NCBI GenBank assembly: GCA_034429215.1
Contig: DAOUGI010000103.1
Coordinates: forward strand, 1 to 64,000
Source of the DNA: JAFGOG01 sp034429215
GTDB lineage: Bacteria > Chloroflexota > Anaerolineae > JAAYZQ01
DNA: 64,000 nt
Direction: 5' to 3'
A model generated the notes under the pieces. It worked only from the letters and a program-made list of their open reading frames with translations, searched no databases and was not told the origin of the DNA. The stretch's first letter is position 1, and each line of letters begins with the position of its first letter. Positions 25,601 through 33,650 of the stretch are shown in pieces. A program made the position numbers and the translations under genes.

Positions 25601-26193
25601 GTCACCCACGGCGTGGCAAAGGCCGGCGATTCCCAGCCGGCGGTAGCGCAGTCGCCGGTGTCATCGACGACGATGTTGGCCGACAGGAATGGGAAATCGG
25701 CTTGTTCGGTGCGGCTGATCAGCACATCCTGGCCCCAGTCGAACTCGTGGTTGCCAAAGGTGGCAGCCTCATAGCCCATCAGGTTGTAAACGTCGATGGT
25801 GGACTCGCCATAAAACAGGTTCGACAGCAGGGTGCTCTGCATGATGTCGCCGGCATCGACCAGGAGGACATTTTCAGGGCCGACGGCGGTGCGAACTTCA
25901 TTAATCTTGTACGCCACACGGGCAGAGCCGGGGTTGCTGCCGCTTAACTGTAGGTTGCCGTGAAAGTCGTTGGTATGCAGGATGGTGATCGTCACCACCT
26001 CTGTCGGGGCGATTAGAGAAGTCTCCACCGCGGCAAGGGGAGCTGCCTCAGGTGCGAGATGGAGGTCAGCACCGGACACCACCGGGCCGTAATTGACGGC
26101 CTGGGCGGTCTGCGGCGCAGCCAGTGTCATGGTCCCCAGTACCATACTCATGACAACAGCAACGAGCAACACTCTGTACGAAGCACTACGCAT
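22666..26193 (-). CDS. Secreted tandem 5'-nucleotidase / cyclic phosphodiesterase
   Basis: A 1175-aa exported protein with signal peptide (VLLVAVVMSMVLGTMTLAAPQTAQA). Two complete metallophosphatase plus 5'-nucleotidase units are fused. Unit 1: HTNDFHG (73-79), DAGD, GNHE (147-150), GGHSH (296-300) and the nucleoside pocket motif NNAGGLRTD. Unit 2: HNNDMHG (606-612), NSGD, GNHE (697-700), GGHSH; its pocket motif is degraded (FHLSGAMSNRK instead of N-GG-R). UshA-like enzymes release phosphate from extracellular nucleotides; here unit 2 may act on other phosphoesters. No LPXTG or other anchor is seen. GGAAGGAG lies upstream of the ATG. Confidence 0.9.
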   Translation of the reverse strand: MRSASYRVLLVAVVMSMVLGTMTLAAPQTAQAVNYGPVVSGADLHLAPEAAPLAAVETSLIAPTEVVTITILHTNDFHGNLQLSGSNPGSARVAYKINEVRTAVGPENVLLVDAGDIMQSTLLSNLFYGESTIDVYNLMGYEAATFGNHEFDWGQDVLISRTEQADFPFLSANIVVDDTGDCATAGWESPAFATPWVTMTVGAAGNQAIIGLIGVTSQETPYITVDWATAGLCFKDPTDAIGHYYAELAAASDAIVVLSHLGFEDGGYGYGFTVYGDKTLAQKLNTAGTPVNLIIGGHSHTDLAAATVVGDTTVAQAHYAGRKVGRATLVIDKATGAVGITWQRITVANNGPEDPTVKARVDLWASDPWYQEQINRVVGFTNVPIVRYYDGDSLMGAFVNDAIYNDLNNDTEPLNDVDMVFNNAGGLRTDITFPPTTTLPVTLTHGMLYSILPFGNATVVGNMTGAQIIELLNQSATLFKGALQVSGVRYDFYRYNNAMAGAQPWAWGAFNIVVYDRGKAGWEPIDPDRTYRIATNEFLAPAGQDGYVPFKYVTDISYWGDMLDGVERWVAANYTHDSPYSGALDGRIGRDGNDAMGSVVPVTLLHNNDMHGNLLKGAYVGFTQLAYLAKQEMAKNPDRTLLLNSGDTIQGDAMSYYFKTAPTGFAADGTPIPDPAMHIQPAIAAMNALGFDAMTLGNHEFNFSNAVFTSVLEQADFAILGAVVSDDGAYGLADVPVEPSIQRAVPGPIGDIDLAIVGIDNHRIPQYELPSNIPGLTFANPIDKAAELVPALAAASDAVIALTHIGFTTIAGSLEVDNNVDTYLAANVSDIDVVIGGHSHTDPSKQTTYSGPYKYLPAVIGAPDGDPVLVTQAYRYNNYLGQVVLGFVPSKDQSGYELVSRAGRYIAVTSSTPEDTAIKAIVQPYADMLAAYNSRVLGCTTAPIDALQAYTQETNGANLQADASVWELADNGIQVDFHLSGAMSNRKVADPATPTEPYTLTVANMFTLMPYENSLVAMDMNGPQLKSVLERSFRNYWYYKYAAPSYGGYSYYTTCFLDTEAGNQIIYYDGYPMPPNGHNVAALMIDGVPVDFSDAGTYYTVSTVNYLAAGSCNYRDDGVTLWPLDQIVADTQFYVRDAVINYLAAQTGCISPAIEGRVTFLGEHFYYLPVVTKGY

Positions 26194-26284
26194 TTGTGGT
26201 ATCTCCTTCCTATATGTTCATGTCAGATTTATCGTGCCCGATCAAAGCAAATTGTCCTCGAGTTTTCGCTATAGGCACCTCCCC

Positions 26285-26311
26285 GGCAGAGCTGATCTGG
26301 GTAGCTCTGCC
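26285..26311. promoter_or_regulatory. Inverted repeat in divergent intergenic region
   Basis: Perfect 9-bp arms GGCAGAGCT/AGCTCTGCC, 9-base loop, inside the 370-base gap 26194-26563 that separates the divergent nucleotidase and protease genes. It could be an operator or the 5' leader hairpin of the nucleotidase transcript. Confidence 0.4.
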
Positions 26312-26483
26312 CGATCGAAGAAGATCTGGTAATGCGTGATGGCTAGTTGTTGACAGTTCTTTCTATCCGCAGTGAAGAATCGATCTACGGCACATAGAGT
26401 ATACCACCAGCCGCCTTAAAACGCAAACAGGGTTTGTGGATCGTCGCCTGCACGGCGCTTTTGGCTATCTTACTCGCAGTGAT

Positions 26484-26512
26484 TTGACTTGAGAGGGCTT
26501 TGGTTCTATAAT
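26484..26512 (+). promoter_or_regulatory. Promoter of the clostripain-like gene
   Basis: TTGACT (26484-26489), 17 bases, TATAAT (26507-26512). Confidence 0.75.
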
Positions 26513-26575
26513 TGACCTGAAACCTGCGACCTGCAAAAACCCTTCACAGCGGACTGTGATCGGATGGGAGGCATA

Positions 26576-29356
26576 ATGAAGAACAGGCGACTATTCGACG
26601 GGATCCTACAGCGGGCGCCATTGCTGGCCCCCGCATTTGTGCCGGTATCCGGCGCCAACCCCTCGGCCCAAGGCAGAGGGCAGGGCTGGCATGCGATGTC
26701 TACGGGCTCGGGTGGCGAGCCAAAAAGAACAATACGGGCCGGGCGGCGCCGGCCCAGTAGCTCTACAGAGCCCAGCGAGCGTGAAACAGCGCAAGCGCCA
26801 CAGCGGGAGAGACCAGGCGCCGAGGCGAGGCCCACGGGAAGCAGCTACAGCAGCGGTGGGGGGCAAAGCTATCAAAAACCACCCACATCCTATTCAGGCA
26901 GCTCAGGTGGTTCAGGTAGTCAGTTGCCGCAAATCTCTCTCGGCAAGCTCAGCCCTAAAATGCTGATGATCATCGCCGGTATACTGCTGGTGGTGGGCAT
27001 CTGCTGCTGTATCTATATGGCCACGAGCGGGGGCTTGGGAGGGCTGGGCATCGGGGACGTCGAGACCTCACAGGAGCAGGAAACAGCCGACCTGTCTCAA
27101 GTGTGGGCAACAGAGGTGCCTCAGCAAGTGTGGGCAACAGAGATAGTCGCGCAAGTGCAGCCGACGCCGATCATCATCAGGGCAACCAAGACGCCGAAGG
27201 CGGTCAAGCCCACCAACACACCAGCACCGGCCAAGCCCACCAGGACACCCGCGCCGACCCAGGCCGTCGTTCAGCCGCCTGTGTCGTCGGGAGATCAGAG
27301 ATGGCTGATCATGTTGTACCAGGACGCCGACGACAAGATCCTGGAGCAGGATATCTACATCGACCTGAACGAGGCCGAGCGAGCGGGCTCCACGGACCGG
27401 GTGCAGATCGTGGCCCAGATGGACCGCTACCGAGGCGGATTTTCAGACGACGGCAACTGGACCTCGACCAAGCGCTTCTATGTGACCCAGGACGATGACT
27501 TGACCCGGGTCCGCTCGCAACAGGTAGCGGACCTTGGCGAAGTCAACATGTCCGATAGCGATACGCTGGTCGACTTTGTGACGTGGGCCGTCAGGTCTTA
27601 TCCGGCCGACAAGTATGTGTTGATCCTTTCGGATCACGGCATGGGCTGGCCGGGCGGCTGGAGCGATGCCGATCCGGGGCCGGGCGGCGCCCAAGCCGAT
27701 CGCAGCATTCCGCTGTCGTCGGCGACGGGTGATGAGCTGTTCTTGATGGAGATTGACCAGGCTCTGAGCGACATCCGCGCCCAGGTCGGCCTGGACAAGT
27801 TTGAGATGATCGGCATGGATGCCTGCCTGATGGGCCACTTGGAGGTGTTGAGCGCCCTGGAGCCCCACGCCCGTTACGCCGTGTTGTCGCAGGAGACCGA
27901 GCCTTCAGTGGGCTGGGCATACACCTCATTCCTGGGGGCGCTGAACGACAATCCGGATATGACCGGCAGCGAGCTGTCCCAACTGATCGTCAAGAGCTAC
28001 ATTGAAGAGGACTTGAGGATTACCGACCCCCAGGCTCGGGCCGAGATGGTAGGAAAAGGATCGGGGGGCCTCTTTGGCGGTTACAGCCAGGTTTCGGCCG
28101 CGCAATTGATCCAGCAGATGGGCCAAAACAGCACGCTGACAGCCGTCGACCTGAGTAAACTGCCAGAGTTGATGGCCGCCACCGACCAACTGGCGTACGC
28201 CATGACCCAGCTCAACCAGAAGGGCGTGGCCCAGGCACGGTCCTATGTCCAGTCGTTCACCAGCGTCTTTGGCAGCAACGTGCCGCCGTCATACCTCGAC
28301 CTGGGCAACCTCGCCGGACTGTTGAGAGATAACAGCGACAACGCAGACGTGGATCAAGCCGCCAACCGCGTGCTGGCCGCCCTGGACCAGACAGTGATCG
28401 TCGAGAAGCACGGGCGAGGGAAACCCGGCGCTACCGGCGTCTCGGTCTATTTCCCCAACTCGCAGCTTTACCAAAATGCGATGACCGGACCGCGGTCCTA
28501 CACGCCGGTCGCGCAACGCTTTGCCCAAAACTCGTCGTGGGATGATTTTCTGGCCTATCACTATACAGGCCGTACCTTCCAGCCAGAGACTCGTGAGATC
28601 GTCGTGCCCGACGAATCGGTGCCGGTCCGGGGACCGGGTGCCGGGGGGATCCAACTGTCGTCGATCACCGCCTCCGGCAACGTGGCGGCGCCGGGCCAAC
28701 CGGTGCTGCTGAGCACCGACATCAGCGGCGAGAATGTCGGCTATGTTTACCTGTTCGCCGGCTTTCTCGACCAGGCAGCGAATTCGATCTATGTGGCCGA
28801 CATGGACTATCTGGATAGCGGCGACACCCGGGAGATCGATGGGGTATACTATCCTGACTGGGGTGAGGGGGCATTCACCATGGAATTCGAGTGGGAGCCC
28901 CTGATGTTTGCCATCAACGATGGCACCACGTCGGTCAACGCAGTTCTCATGCCGCAGAGCTATGGGGCTTCATCTGAAGAAGCTGTGTATACGGTGGACG
29001 GCGTCTATGCCTTCGCCGACGGCGGCGAATCGCGCTATGCCCGGCTGTACTTTAGCAACGGGGTGCTGCAGCAGGTGGTGGGCTTTACCAGCACAGACGA
29101 GACAGGCTCGCCGCGCGCGATCACCCCGAGCATAGGGGATACTTTCACCGTCCTTGACAAATGGATGGACCTGGACGCAAGCGGTGGGGCTGCCACGATG
29201 GCCTCGCAAGAGGGAGGCACTCTGACCTTCGGCGCCGCACCGTTCACGTGGAAAGAGATGAATGCAGCCCCGGGCCAGTATTCAGTGGGATTCATCGTCA
29301 AAGACCTGGACGGCAACAGCTACGAGACCTACACGACGATCACGGTAACCCAGTAA
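26576..29356 (+). CDS. Membrane-anchored clostripain-like (C11) cysteine protease
   Basis: A 926-aa protein. A Ser/Gly/Arg-rich N-terminal segment of about 125 residues is followed by one TM helix (MLMIIAGILLVVGICCCIYMA) and a Pro/Thr linker containing a repeated WATE. The C11 peptidase domain follows (RWLIMLYQDADDKILEQD), with catalytic His354 in LSDHGMGW and Cys417 in GMDACLMGHLEV. The C-terminal 250 residues are strand-rich and probably bind substrate or the surface. The domain order implies a cytoplasmic tail and an external protease. I start at 26576, preceded by GGGAGG; ATG at 26564 is the alternative. Family members cleave after Arg or Lys. Expression is from its own promoter. Confidence 0.88.
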   Translation: MKNRRLFDGILQRAPLLAPAFVPVSGANPSAQGRGQGWHAMSTGSGGEPKRTIRAGRRRPSSSTEPSERETAQAPQRERPGAEARPTGSSYSSGGGQSYQKPPTSYSGSSGGSGSQLPQISLGKLSPKMLMIIAGILLVVGICCCIYMATSGGLGGLGIGDVETSQEQETADLSQVWATEVPQQVWATEIVAQVQPTPIIIRATKTPKAVKPTNTPAPAKPTRTPAPTQAVVQPPVSSGDQRWLIMLYQDADDKILEQDIYIDLNEAERAGSTDRVQIVAQMDRYRGGFSDDGNWTSTKRFYVTQDDDLTRVRSQQVADLGEVNMSDSDTLVDFVTWAVRSYPADKYVLILSDHGMGWPGGWSDADPGPGGAQADRSIPLSSATGDELFLMEIDQALSDIRAQVGLDKFEMIGMDACLMGHLEVLSALEPHARYAVLSQETEPSVGWAYTSFLGALNDNPDMTGSELSQLIVKSYIEEDLRITDPQARAEMVGKGSGGLFGGYSQVSAAQLIQQMGQNSTLTAVDLSKLPELMAATDQLAYAMTQLNQKGVAQARSYVQSFTSVFGSNVPPSYLDLGNLAGLLRDNSDNADVDQAANRVLAALDQTVIVEKHGRGKPGATGVSVYFPNSQLYQNAMTGPRSYTPVAQRFAQNSSWDDFLAYHYTGRTFQPETREIVVPDESVPVRGPGAGGIQLSSITASGNVAAPGQPVLLSTDISGENVGYVYLFAGFLDQAANSIYVADMDYLDSGDTREIDGVYYPDWGEGAFTMEFEWEPLMFAINDGTTSVNAVLMPQSYGASSEEAVYTVDGVYAFADGGESRYARLYFSNGVLQQVVGFTSTDETGSPRAITPSIGDTFTVLDKWMDLDASGGAATMASQEGGTLTFGAAPFTWKEMNAAPGQYSVGFIVKDLDGNSYETYTTITVTQ

Positions 29357-29391
29357 GCCCGGCTGCTTCGAAAACAACCGGAACAAAGCAA

Positions 29392-29430
29392 AAGCTCCGG
29401 ATTCCCTCACTGAGGGGGGGTCCGGAGCTT
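29392..29430 (+). terminator. Terminator after the protease gene
   Basis: Ten-bp arms AAGCTCCGGA/TCCGGAGCTT around an inner CCCTCACTGAGGG hairpin; no long T-run. It lies between convergent genes. Confidence 0.65.
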
Positions 29431-29449
29431 AGGTTATTGCGGCGCCTAA

Positions 29450-30283
29450 TCAGGATAATGAGGCTCTATCTGCTGCGTTGATCGCCGTCGAGTGGCCTGG
29501 CTGTATGACCCGCACCTCTGTCTGTGGGGCCAGGTGGGCGGCATGCTCGGCGAAGGTATGAGGAGGACTGTGCATGCAATCGACCGTCTGCCACAACGCA
29601 TGGGGTCCGGCATAGCGTAACGCACCCCAGTGGATCGGCACGGCAACCCGGGGACGGAGCATGGTCAGGGCGCGAGCTGCGGTCAGGGGAGTCAGATGGC
29701 CCCCACCCACACGCGGGCCAAAGCCCCATACCGGAAGGAGGGCCAGATCCAGGTCGTACTGTGCACCTATGTCGTTCATCCCCTCAAACAGATCGGTGTC
29801 GCCGGCAAAGTAGACCGAAAGGTGATTACACAAGGTGTAGCCCAGGCAGGTCGTCATAGGCCGCAGACCCGGCGTTGTCCGGCCATGCTCGGCAGGCAGT
29901 GCCGTAATCTCGACGTCGGCAATCCGCACCTTCTCACCGGCGGCCATCTCGCATATCTCCAATCCGGTATTGCGCTTCAAGTACTTGCCCGCACCCCGTG
30001 GGGCGACAATGGGTGTGGCAGGCCGCAATCCCCGCAGAGAAGGCAGATCGGTGTGATCGTAATGGAGATGAGATAGAAGCACCAGATCGGGGGGACGTTC
30101 TTCCAGCAGGTCTGGCGCCGGATTTGGTCCGTGGCGCTGTAAGAAAAAGACCCGATCCCGCAAGACAGGATCGGTCAGGACGCGAATACGGCCGATGTCG
30201 ATCAAAACGGTCGCGTGACCGATATAATGAACTTGAGCCAACAGGTTTCTCTTTCCCGGTGCTCCGCCTGGGCGGTGACACAC
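29450..30283 (-). CDS. MBL-fold metal-dependent hydrolase (NAPE-PLD/UlaG-like)
   Basis: A 277-aa metallo-beta-lactamase-fold protein of the NAPE-PLD/UlaG/UPF0173 branch. It starts VHYIGHATVLIDIGRIRVLTDPV and has the SHLHYDHTD metal motif, PAEHGRTTP, FAGDTDLFEGM and VPIHWGAL. Related enzymes cleave phosphodiesters or lactones. The listed start is a GTG; a TTG at 30241, giving LAQVHYIGH, is equally plausible because the conserved fold begins there. A TTGACA-18-TATAAT promoter lies upstream. Confidence 0.8.
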   Translation of the reverse strand: MCHRPGGAPGKRNLLAQVHYIGHATVLIDIGRIRVLTDPVLRDRVFFLQRHGPNPAPDLLEERPPDLVLLSHLHYDHTDLPSLRGLRPATPIVAPRGAGKYLKRNTGLEICEMAAGEKVRIADVEITALPAEHGRTTPGLRPMTTCLGYTLCNHLSVYFAGDTDLFEGMNDIGAQYDLDLALLPVWGFGPRVGGGHLTPLTAARALTMLRPRVAVPIHWGALRYAGPHALWQTVDCMHSPPHTFAEHAAHLAPQTEVRVIQPGHSTAINAADRASLS

Positions 30284-30348
30284 CTTGTGATGAATAGAGC
30301 CAGACTTGTATGTGTCAGGCGTGGCCCTCTATCCGATTGGGCTGAGCT

Positions 30349-30378
30349 ATTATATACGCGTTCCTGCGTTCCTGTCAA
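30349..30378 (-). promoter_or_regulatory. Promoter of the MBL hydrolase
   Basis: Consensus TTGACA (30373-30378) and TATAAT (30349-30354) on the minus strand, 18 bases apart, in the 344-base gap 30284-30627. Confidence 0.75.
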
Positions 30379-30419
30379 TCCCCCTTTGGTACCAGTGATC
30401 GATTTTCCCAAGTACTGAT

Positions 30420-30448
30420 TTGCCAAATCAATGGGTTTATGCTAGAAT
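30420..30448 (+). promoter_or_regulatory. Distal promoter upstream of the glycosidase-like gene
   Basis: TTGCCA (30420-30425), 17 bases, TAGAAT (30443-30448). It would give a leader of about 170 bases. Confidence 0.45.
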
Positions 30449-30536
30449 GCCCGCCGTGCTTGCCCAAGCAGGACATGGCAGTTGCATAGCAGTCTTGGTC
30501 GCATAGTTTGAGTCTATACCCCGGGCTGAGCTTGAT

Positions 30537-30565
30537 TTGCACAGGCTTGGCTTTTGGGGTATTCT
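30537..30565 (+). promoter_or_regulatory. Proximal promoter of the glycosidase-like gene
   Basis: TTGCAC (30537-30542), 17 bases, TATTCT (30560-30565). GGAAAGGAA lies further down, before the ATG at 30628. Confidence 0.5.
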
Positions 30566-30627
30566 TGTTTGGTATAGTGTGTTGGCTCTTGGACTAGAAT
30601 CTAGGGAATGGAAAGGAACAAAACATA

Positions 30628-33597
30628 ATGGAGCAGAAGCCTGACCCCATACTCAAAGGACTGGGCGGATTGCTCGAAGGCAGGACGACGGGGCTGATCT
30701 TTAACCTGCTGATCGTAGTCCTTTTGGTTCTGGCCTTGCTTTTGCCCCCGGTTTCGGCCCAGGAACGCATTCTGGATGCGGGCTATGAGGCGATTGACCG
30801 GGATGACGGTGGTTCGGTGGTGGACCCAGACGGCATGCAGGTGACACTATCACCGGCCGGTCTGCAAGAAAACGTCAAGATCAAAGAGGAATCGGTGCCG
30901 ATGGCAAGCTTCATGGACGGATCTGCGGGCAAAGACCTGGCCGCAGCCGCCGAAGCACTGCCAACTAACCTACGGCCCAAGAGTCCCGTATACAAAATCA
31001 ACGTCAAGGGCGAACCGCCCACTGACGTGACTCTCACCATACCGATCCCCAACAACGCAGAACCGTACAACCTGCTATCGCTGTACGACTGGACCGGCGA
31101 AAAGTGGGAGTTTGTGGCCGGCCACGTCATCGTCGAGGATGACGTGATCGAGGCGCACCTTAACCATCTTCCCAGAGCAGTGGCAGTCCTCCAGGACACC
31201 GGGCAAGCGGCTCAGGTTAGCACCGAGCTGCCCGACTATGTATCGCTGCCCGAACAGGGGTCACAGGCCCTGGCAGAGCTAAATCCGGTAGGATATACGT
31301 TGGGCGGTGAGAACAACATCAAAGGTACGCTGCCGACCCTGCCGGCTCTTGCGGGCGGCGAGTCGTACCGAATAGTACCCGTGCTGCGCAACTGGACCGA
31401 GGACGGCGTGGTGCGCAACGACTGGCTGGACAATATGCTGGCCATCCCCGAGTCACAAGATGCCCACATGGCGGCAATCGTCGACTTGGTGGTGCGGGAA
31501 ATGTATGCGGGCATCGACCTTGATTACCGGGGCATCAACCCTGATCTCAAGTCCGAGTATAGCTCGTTCGTGACCCGGCTGGCGGAGCAGCTTCACGCCA
31601 ATGGTAAGGAGCTCAGCGTCCACGTCGAGCAGCCGGTCCAGATTGCCGCCGATCTTTGGGAGACGGGCGCCTATGACTGGGCAACCCTGGGCCGGGCCGC
31701 CGATCGGATCAAGTTCCCGGCCAGCCAGGATCCAGCCGCCTATGCCTCAGGCGGGCAGATGGAAGCCCTGCTGGGGTGGGCGGTTGGCGAGGTCGAGCGC
31801 TCCAAGCTTCAGCCTGTCTTTACGGCGGGAAGTGTGGAAAAGCGTGGGACAACGCTTGTCGAGCGGACCTACCGCGATGCCTTGGCCGAGCTGAGCAAGG
31901 TGGCCGTACAGCAGGGCCAGGATGCGATCATCCCGGGCGACCAGGTCACCCTGATCCTCGAGAACCTGGGAGTTCGGACCGATCCGGCGACGGGCAGCAG
32001 TTGGTTTGCCTATCGCGATGAGGTCACCGGCGAAGAGCGGACGGTATGGTTGGAAGACGCCAGCAGCCTGAGCCACAAGCTGGCTCTGGTGCGCAGCTTT
32101 AATATCGGCGGCATTGCCATGCGCGCCCTATGGGACGAAGGAAACGATCCGCGCGTCTGGGATCTGGTGCGCGAATACCAGGCCTCAGCCCAAATGGCCG
32201 AGGCGCCGGCGGATAGCCAGTTTGCCGTGCTGTGGACGGTGACCAAGCCTGACGGCCAGGTTCAAGAAGAGACGAGAGGCCTCGACCAGGGCGCTTACAC
32301 CTGGACGGCCCCTGACCAGCCCGGCCAATACGCGCTCAGCGCCCAGATCGTGGCCAACAATGGACAGACGGTTGCCGGCGGCGAGCAGGTCGCCGTCCTG
32401 GTCGAGCTGCCCACCCCGACCCCGACGCCGACCCCATCTCCAACGCCGGTCCCGACCGAGACGCCGACTCCCACACCAACCGCGACGCCGAAACCCAAAG
32501 CAGCAGCGTCAGCCCCCAAGGCCACCAGCGCGCCGTCTTCGGGCGGCGGAAGCAGCGCCAACCGGGTCAATACCAACTTTGGCTATGGCATCCAGATCGA
32601 TGCCAACGACGACCTGGGCTGGGCCACCAGCACCATCAAGGGGATGGGGTTCGGTTGGGCCAAGTTCCAGGCGCCGTGGATGGACTTTGAGCCGGCGAAG
32701 GGCAGCATCAACTGGGGTAACCTGGACCAGAAGGTCAATGGGCTGAGTGGGCTCAAGATCATGCTCAGCATCGTCAAAGCCCCGCACTGGGCACGTGGCG
32801 GGCAGGACCTCAGTGTGGAAGGCCCGCCGAATGACCCGCAGGACTTTGCCAACTTTCTGGGCCAGGTGGCCGGCCGCTACTGTGGCTCAGGTGTCAAAGC
32901 TATCGAGGTCTGGAACGAGCAAAACCTGCACTACGAATGGGGTAACATGAAGATCGATCCGGCTGCCTACATCAGGCTGTTAAAGCCGGCCTACAACAGC
33001 ATCAAAGCCGCCTGCCCGAGCATGATCGTCGTCAGCGGCGCGCTCACGCCCACCGGCGCCGGCGGCCGGGTGGCTATGGACGATTTCACCTACCTGGAAG
33101 GCATGTACCAGAACGGTCTGAAGAGCTACTGCGACGCTGTAGGAGCTCACCCCAGCGGCTACAACGTGGGCCCGGGGACCAAGTGGACAGAGGCATGCAC
33201 CTTCATCACTCAGCATGGTAATAGTTTCAACGGTCCGTGCAGGAACCCACACCACTCGTGGAGCTTTTACTCGACCCTGAACGGTTACCACAACATCATG
33301 AGCAAGTACGGCGACGGCAACAAAAAGATCTGGCCCACCGAATTTGGCTGGGCCACCGACTGGACCGGCGACGCCAACTATGGCTACGCCCTGGACAATA
33401 CCCGTGAAGAACAGGCAGCCTGGACGGTCGAGTCTTACAAGCTGATGAAAAGCTGGGGATGGGTCGGCACGGCGTTCTTGTGGAACCTCAACTTTAAGGT
33501 GACAGCCCCCCATTGGGAAGGCTCGCAGTGGGGTATCATCAATAGTGACCGGTCGCCGACGCAGACCTACAATGCGCTGGCGAATATGCCCAAGTAG
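30628..33597 (+). CDS. Membrane-anchored two-domain glycosidase-like protein (GH18-like, dead motif, plus GH39/GH5-like)
   Basis: A 989-aa surface protein. One TM helix (residues 23-43) is followed by a beta-rich region, then a GH18/YaaH-like domain around 245-520 whose catalytic motif reads GIDLDYRGI, with Arg where the acid Glu of DxxDxDxE should be. A (PT)n linker follows (595-622). Residues 648-989 form a clan-A TIM barrel of GH39/GH5 type: acid/base Glu764 in EVWNEQNL and nucleophile Glu905 in PTEFGWAT, both present. The first domain is probably a carbohydrate-binding relic; the second should be a working hydrolase. Substrate unknown. A palindromic T-rich terminator follows. Confidence 0.82.
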   Translation: MEQKPDPILKGLGGLLEGRTTGLIFNLLIVVLLVLALLLPPVSAQERILDAGYEAIDRDDGGSVVDPDGMQVTLSPAGLQENVKIKEESVPMASFMDGSAGKDLAAAAEALPTNLRPKSPVYKINVKGEPPTDVTLTIPIPNNAEPYNLLSLYDWTGEKWEFVAGHVIVEDDVIEAHLNHLPRAVAVLQDTGQAAQVSTELPDYVSLPEQGSQALAELNPVGYTLGGENNIKGTLPTLPALAGGESYRIVPVLRNWTEDGVVRNDWLDNMLAIPESQDAHMAAIVDLVVREMYAGIDLDYRGINPDLKSEYSSFVTRLAEQLHANGKELSVHVEQPVQIAADLWETGAYDWATLGRAADRIKFPASQDPAAYASGGQMEALLGWAVGEVERSKLQPVFTAGSVEKRGTTLVERTYRDALAELSKVAVQQGQDAIIPGDQVTLILENLGVRTDPATGSSWFAYRDEVTGEERTVWLEDASSLSHKLALVRSFNIGGIAMRALWDEGNDPRVWDLVREYQASAQMAEAPADSQFAVLWTVTKPDGQVQEETRGLDQGAYTWTAPDQPGQYALSAQIVANNGQTVAGGEQVAVLVELPTPTPTPTPSPTPVPTETPTPTPTATPKPKAAASAPKATSAPSSGGGSSANRVNTNFGYGIQIDANDDLGWATSTIKGMGFGWAKFQAPWMDFEPAKGSINWGNLDQKVNGLSGLKIMLSIVKAPHWARGGQDLSVEGPPNDPQDFANFLGQVAGRYCGSGVKAIEVWNEQNLHYEWGNMKIDPAAYIRLLKPAYNSIKAACPSMIVVSGALTPTGAGGRVAMDDFTYLEGMYQNGLKSYCDAVGAHPSGYNVGPGTKWTEACTFITQHGNSFNGPCRNPHHSWSFYSTLNGYHNIMSKYGDGNKKIWPTEFGWATDWTGDANYGYALDNTREEQAAWTVESYKLMKSWGWVGTAFLWNLNFKVTAPHWEGSQWGIINSDRSPTQTYNALANMPK

Positions 33598-33612
33598 GGG
33601 CTAGAGAGAGTT

Positions 33613-33650
33613 AGAAACCCGGTTTCTGTGAGAAACCGGGTTTCTTTTTT
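33613..33650 (+). terminator. Terminator built from two copies of a 15-bp palindrome
   Basis: AGAAACCCGGTTTCT, GTG, AGAAACCGGGTTTCT, then TTTTT. Each half is itself near-palindromic, and the two halves pair with each other to make a long terminator stem. Confidence 0.8.

Noticed and set aside
23425..25947. 840-aa open frame antisense to the nucleotidase
   Set aside because: Composition is a Val/Gly/Asp-rich shadow of GC-rich codons, with no domain or ribosome site; the opposite strand encodes conserved metallophosphatase motifs.
30300..30356. tRNA-like stretch on the minus strand (TAGCTCAG...CGGATAGAGG followed by CTGACAC)
   Set aside because: It imitates a D-arm and a valine-type anticodon loop, but no acceptor stem, anticodon stem or T-arm can be formed. 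It is more likely the MBL gene's 5' leader.
32400..32520. Tandem DNA repeats as a CRISPR or satellite
   Set aside because: The period-6 pattern is codons for a Pro/Thr linker inside the glycosidase-like protein.
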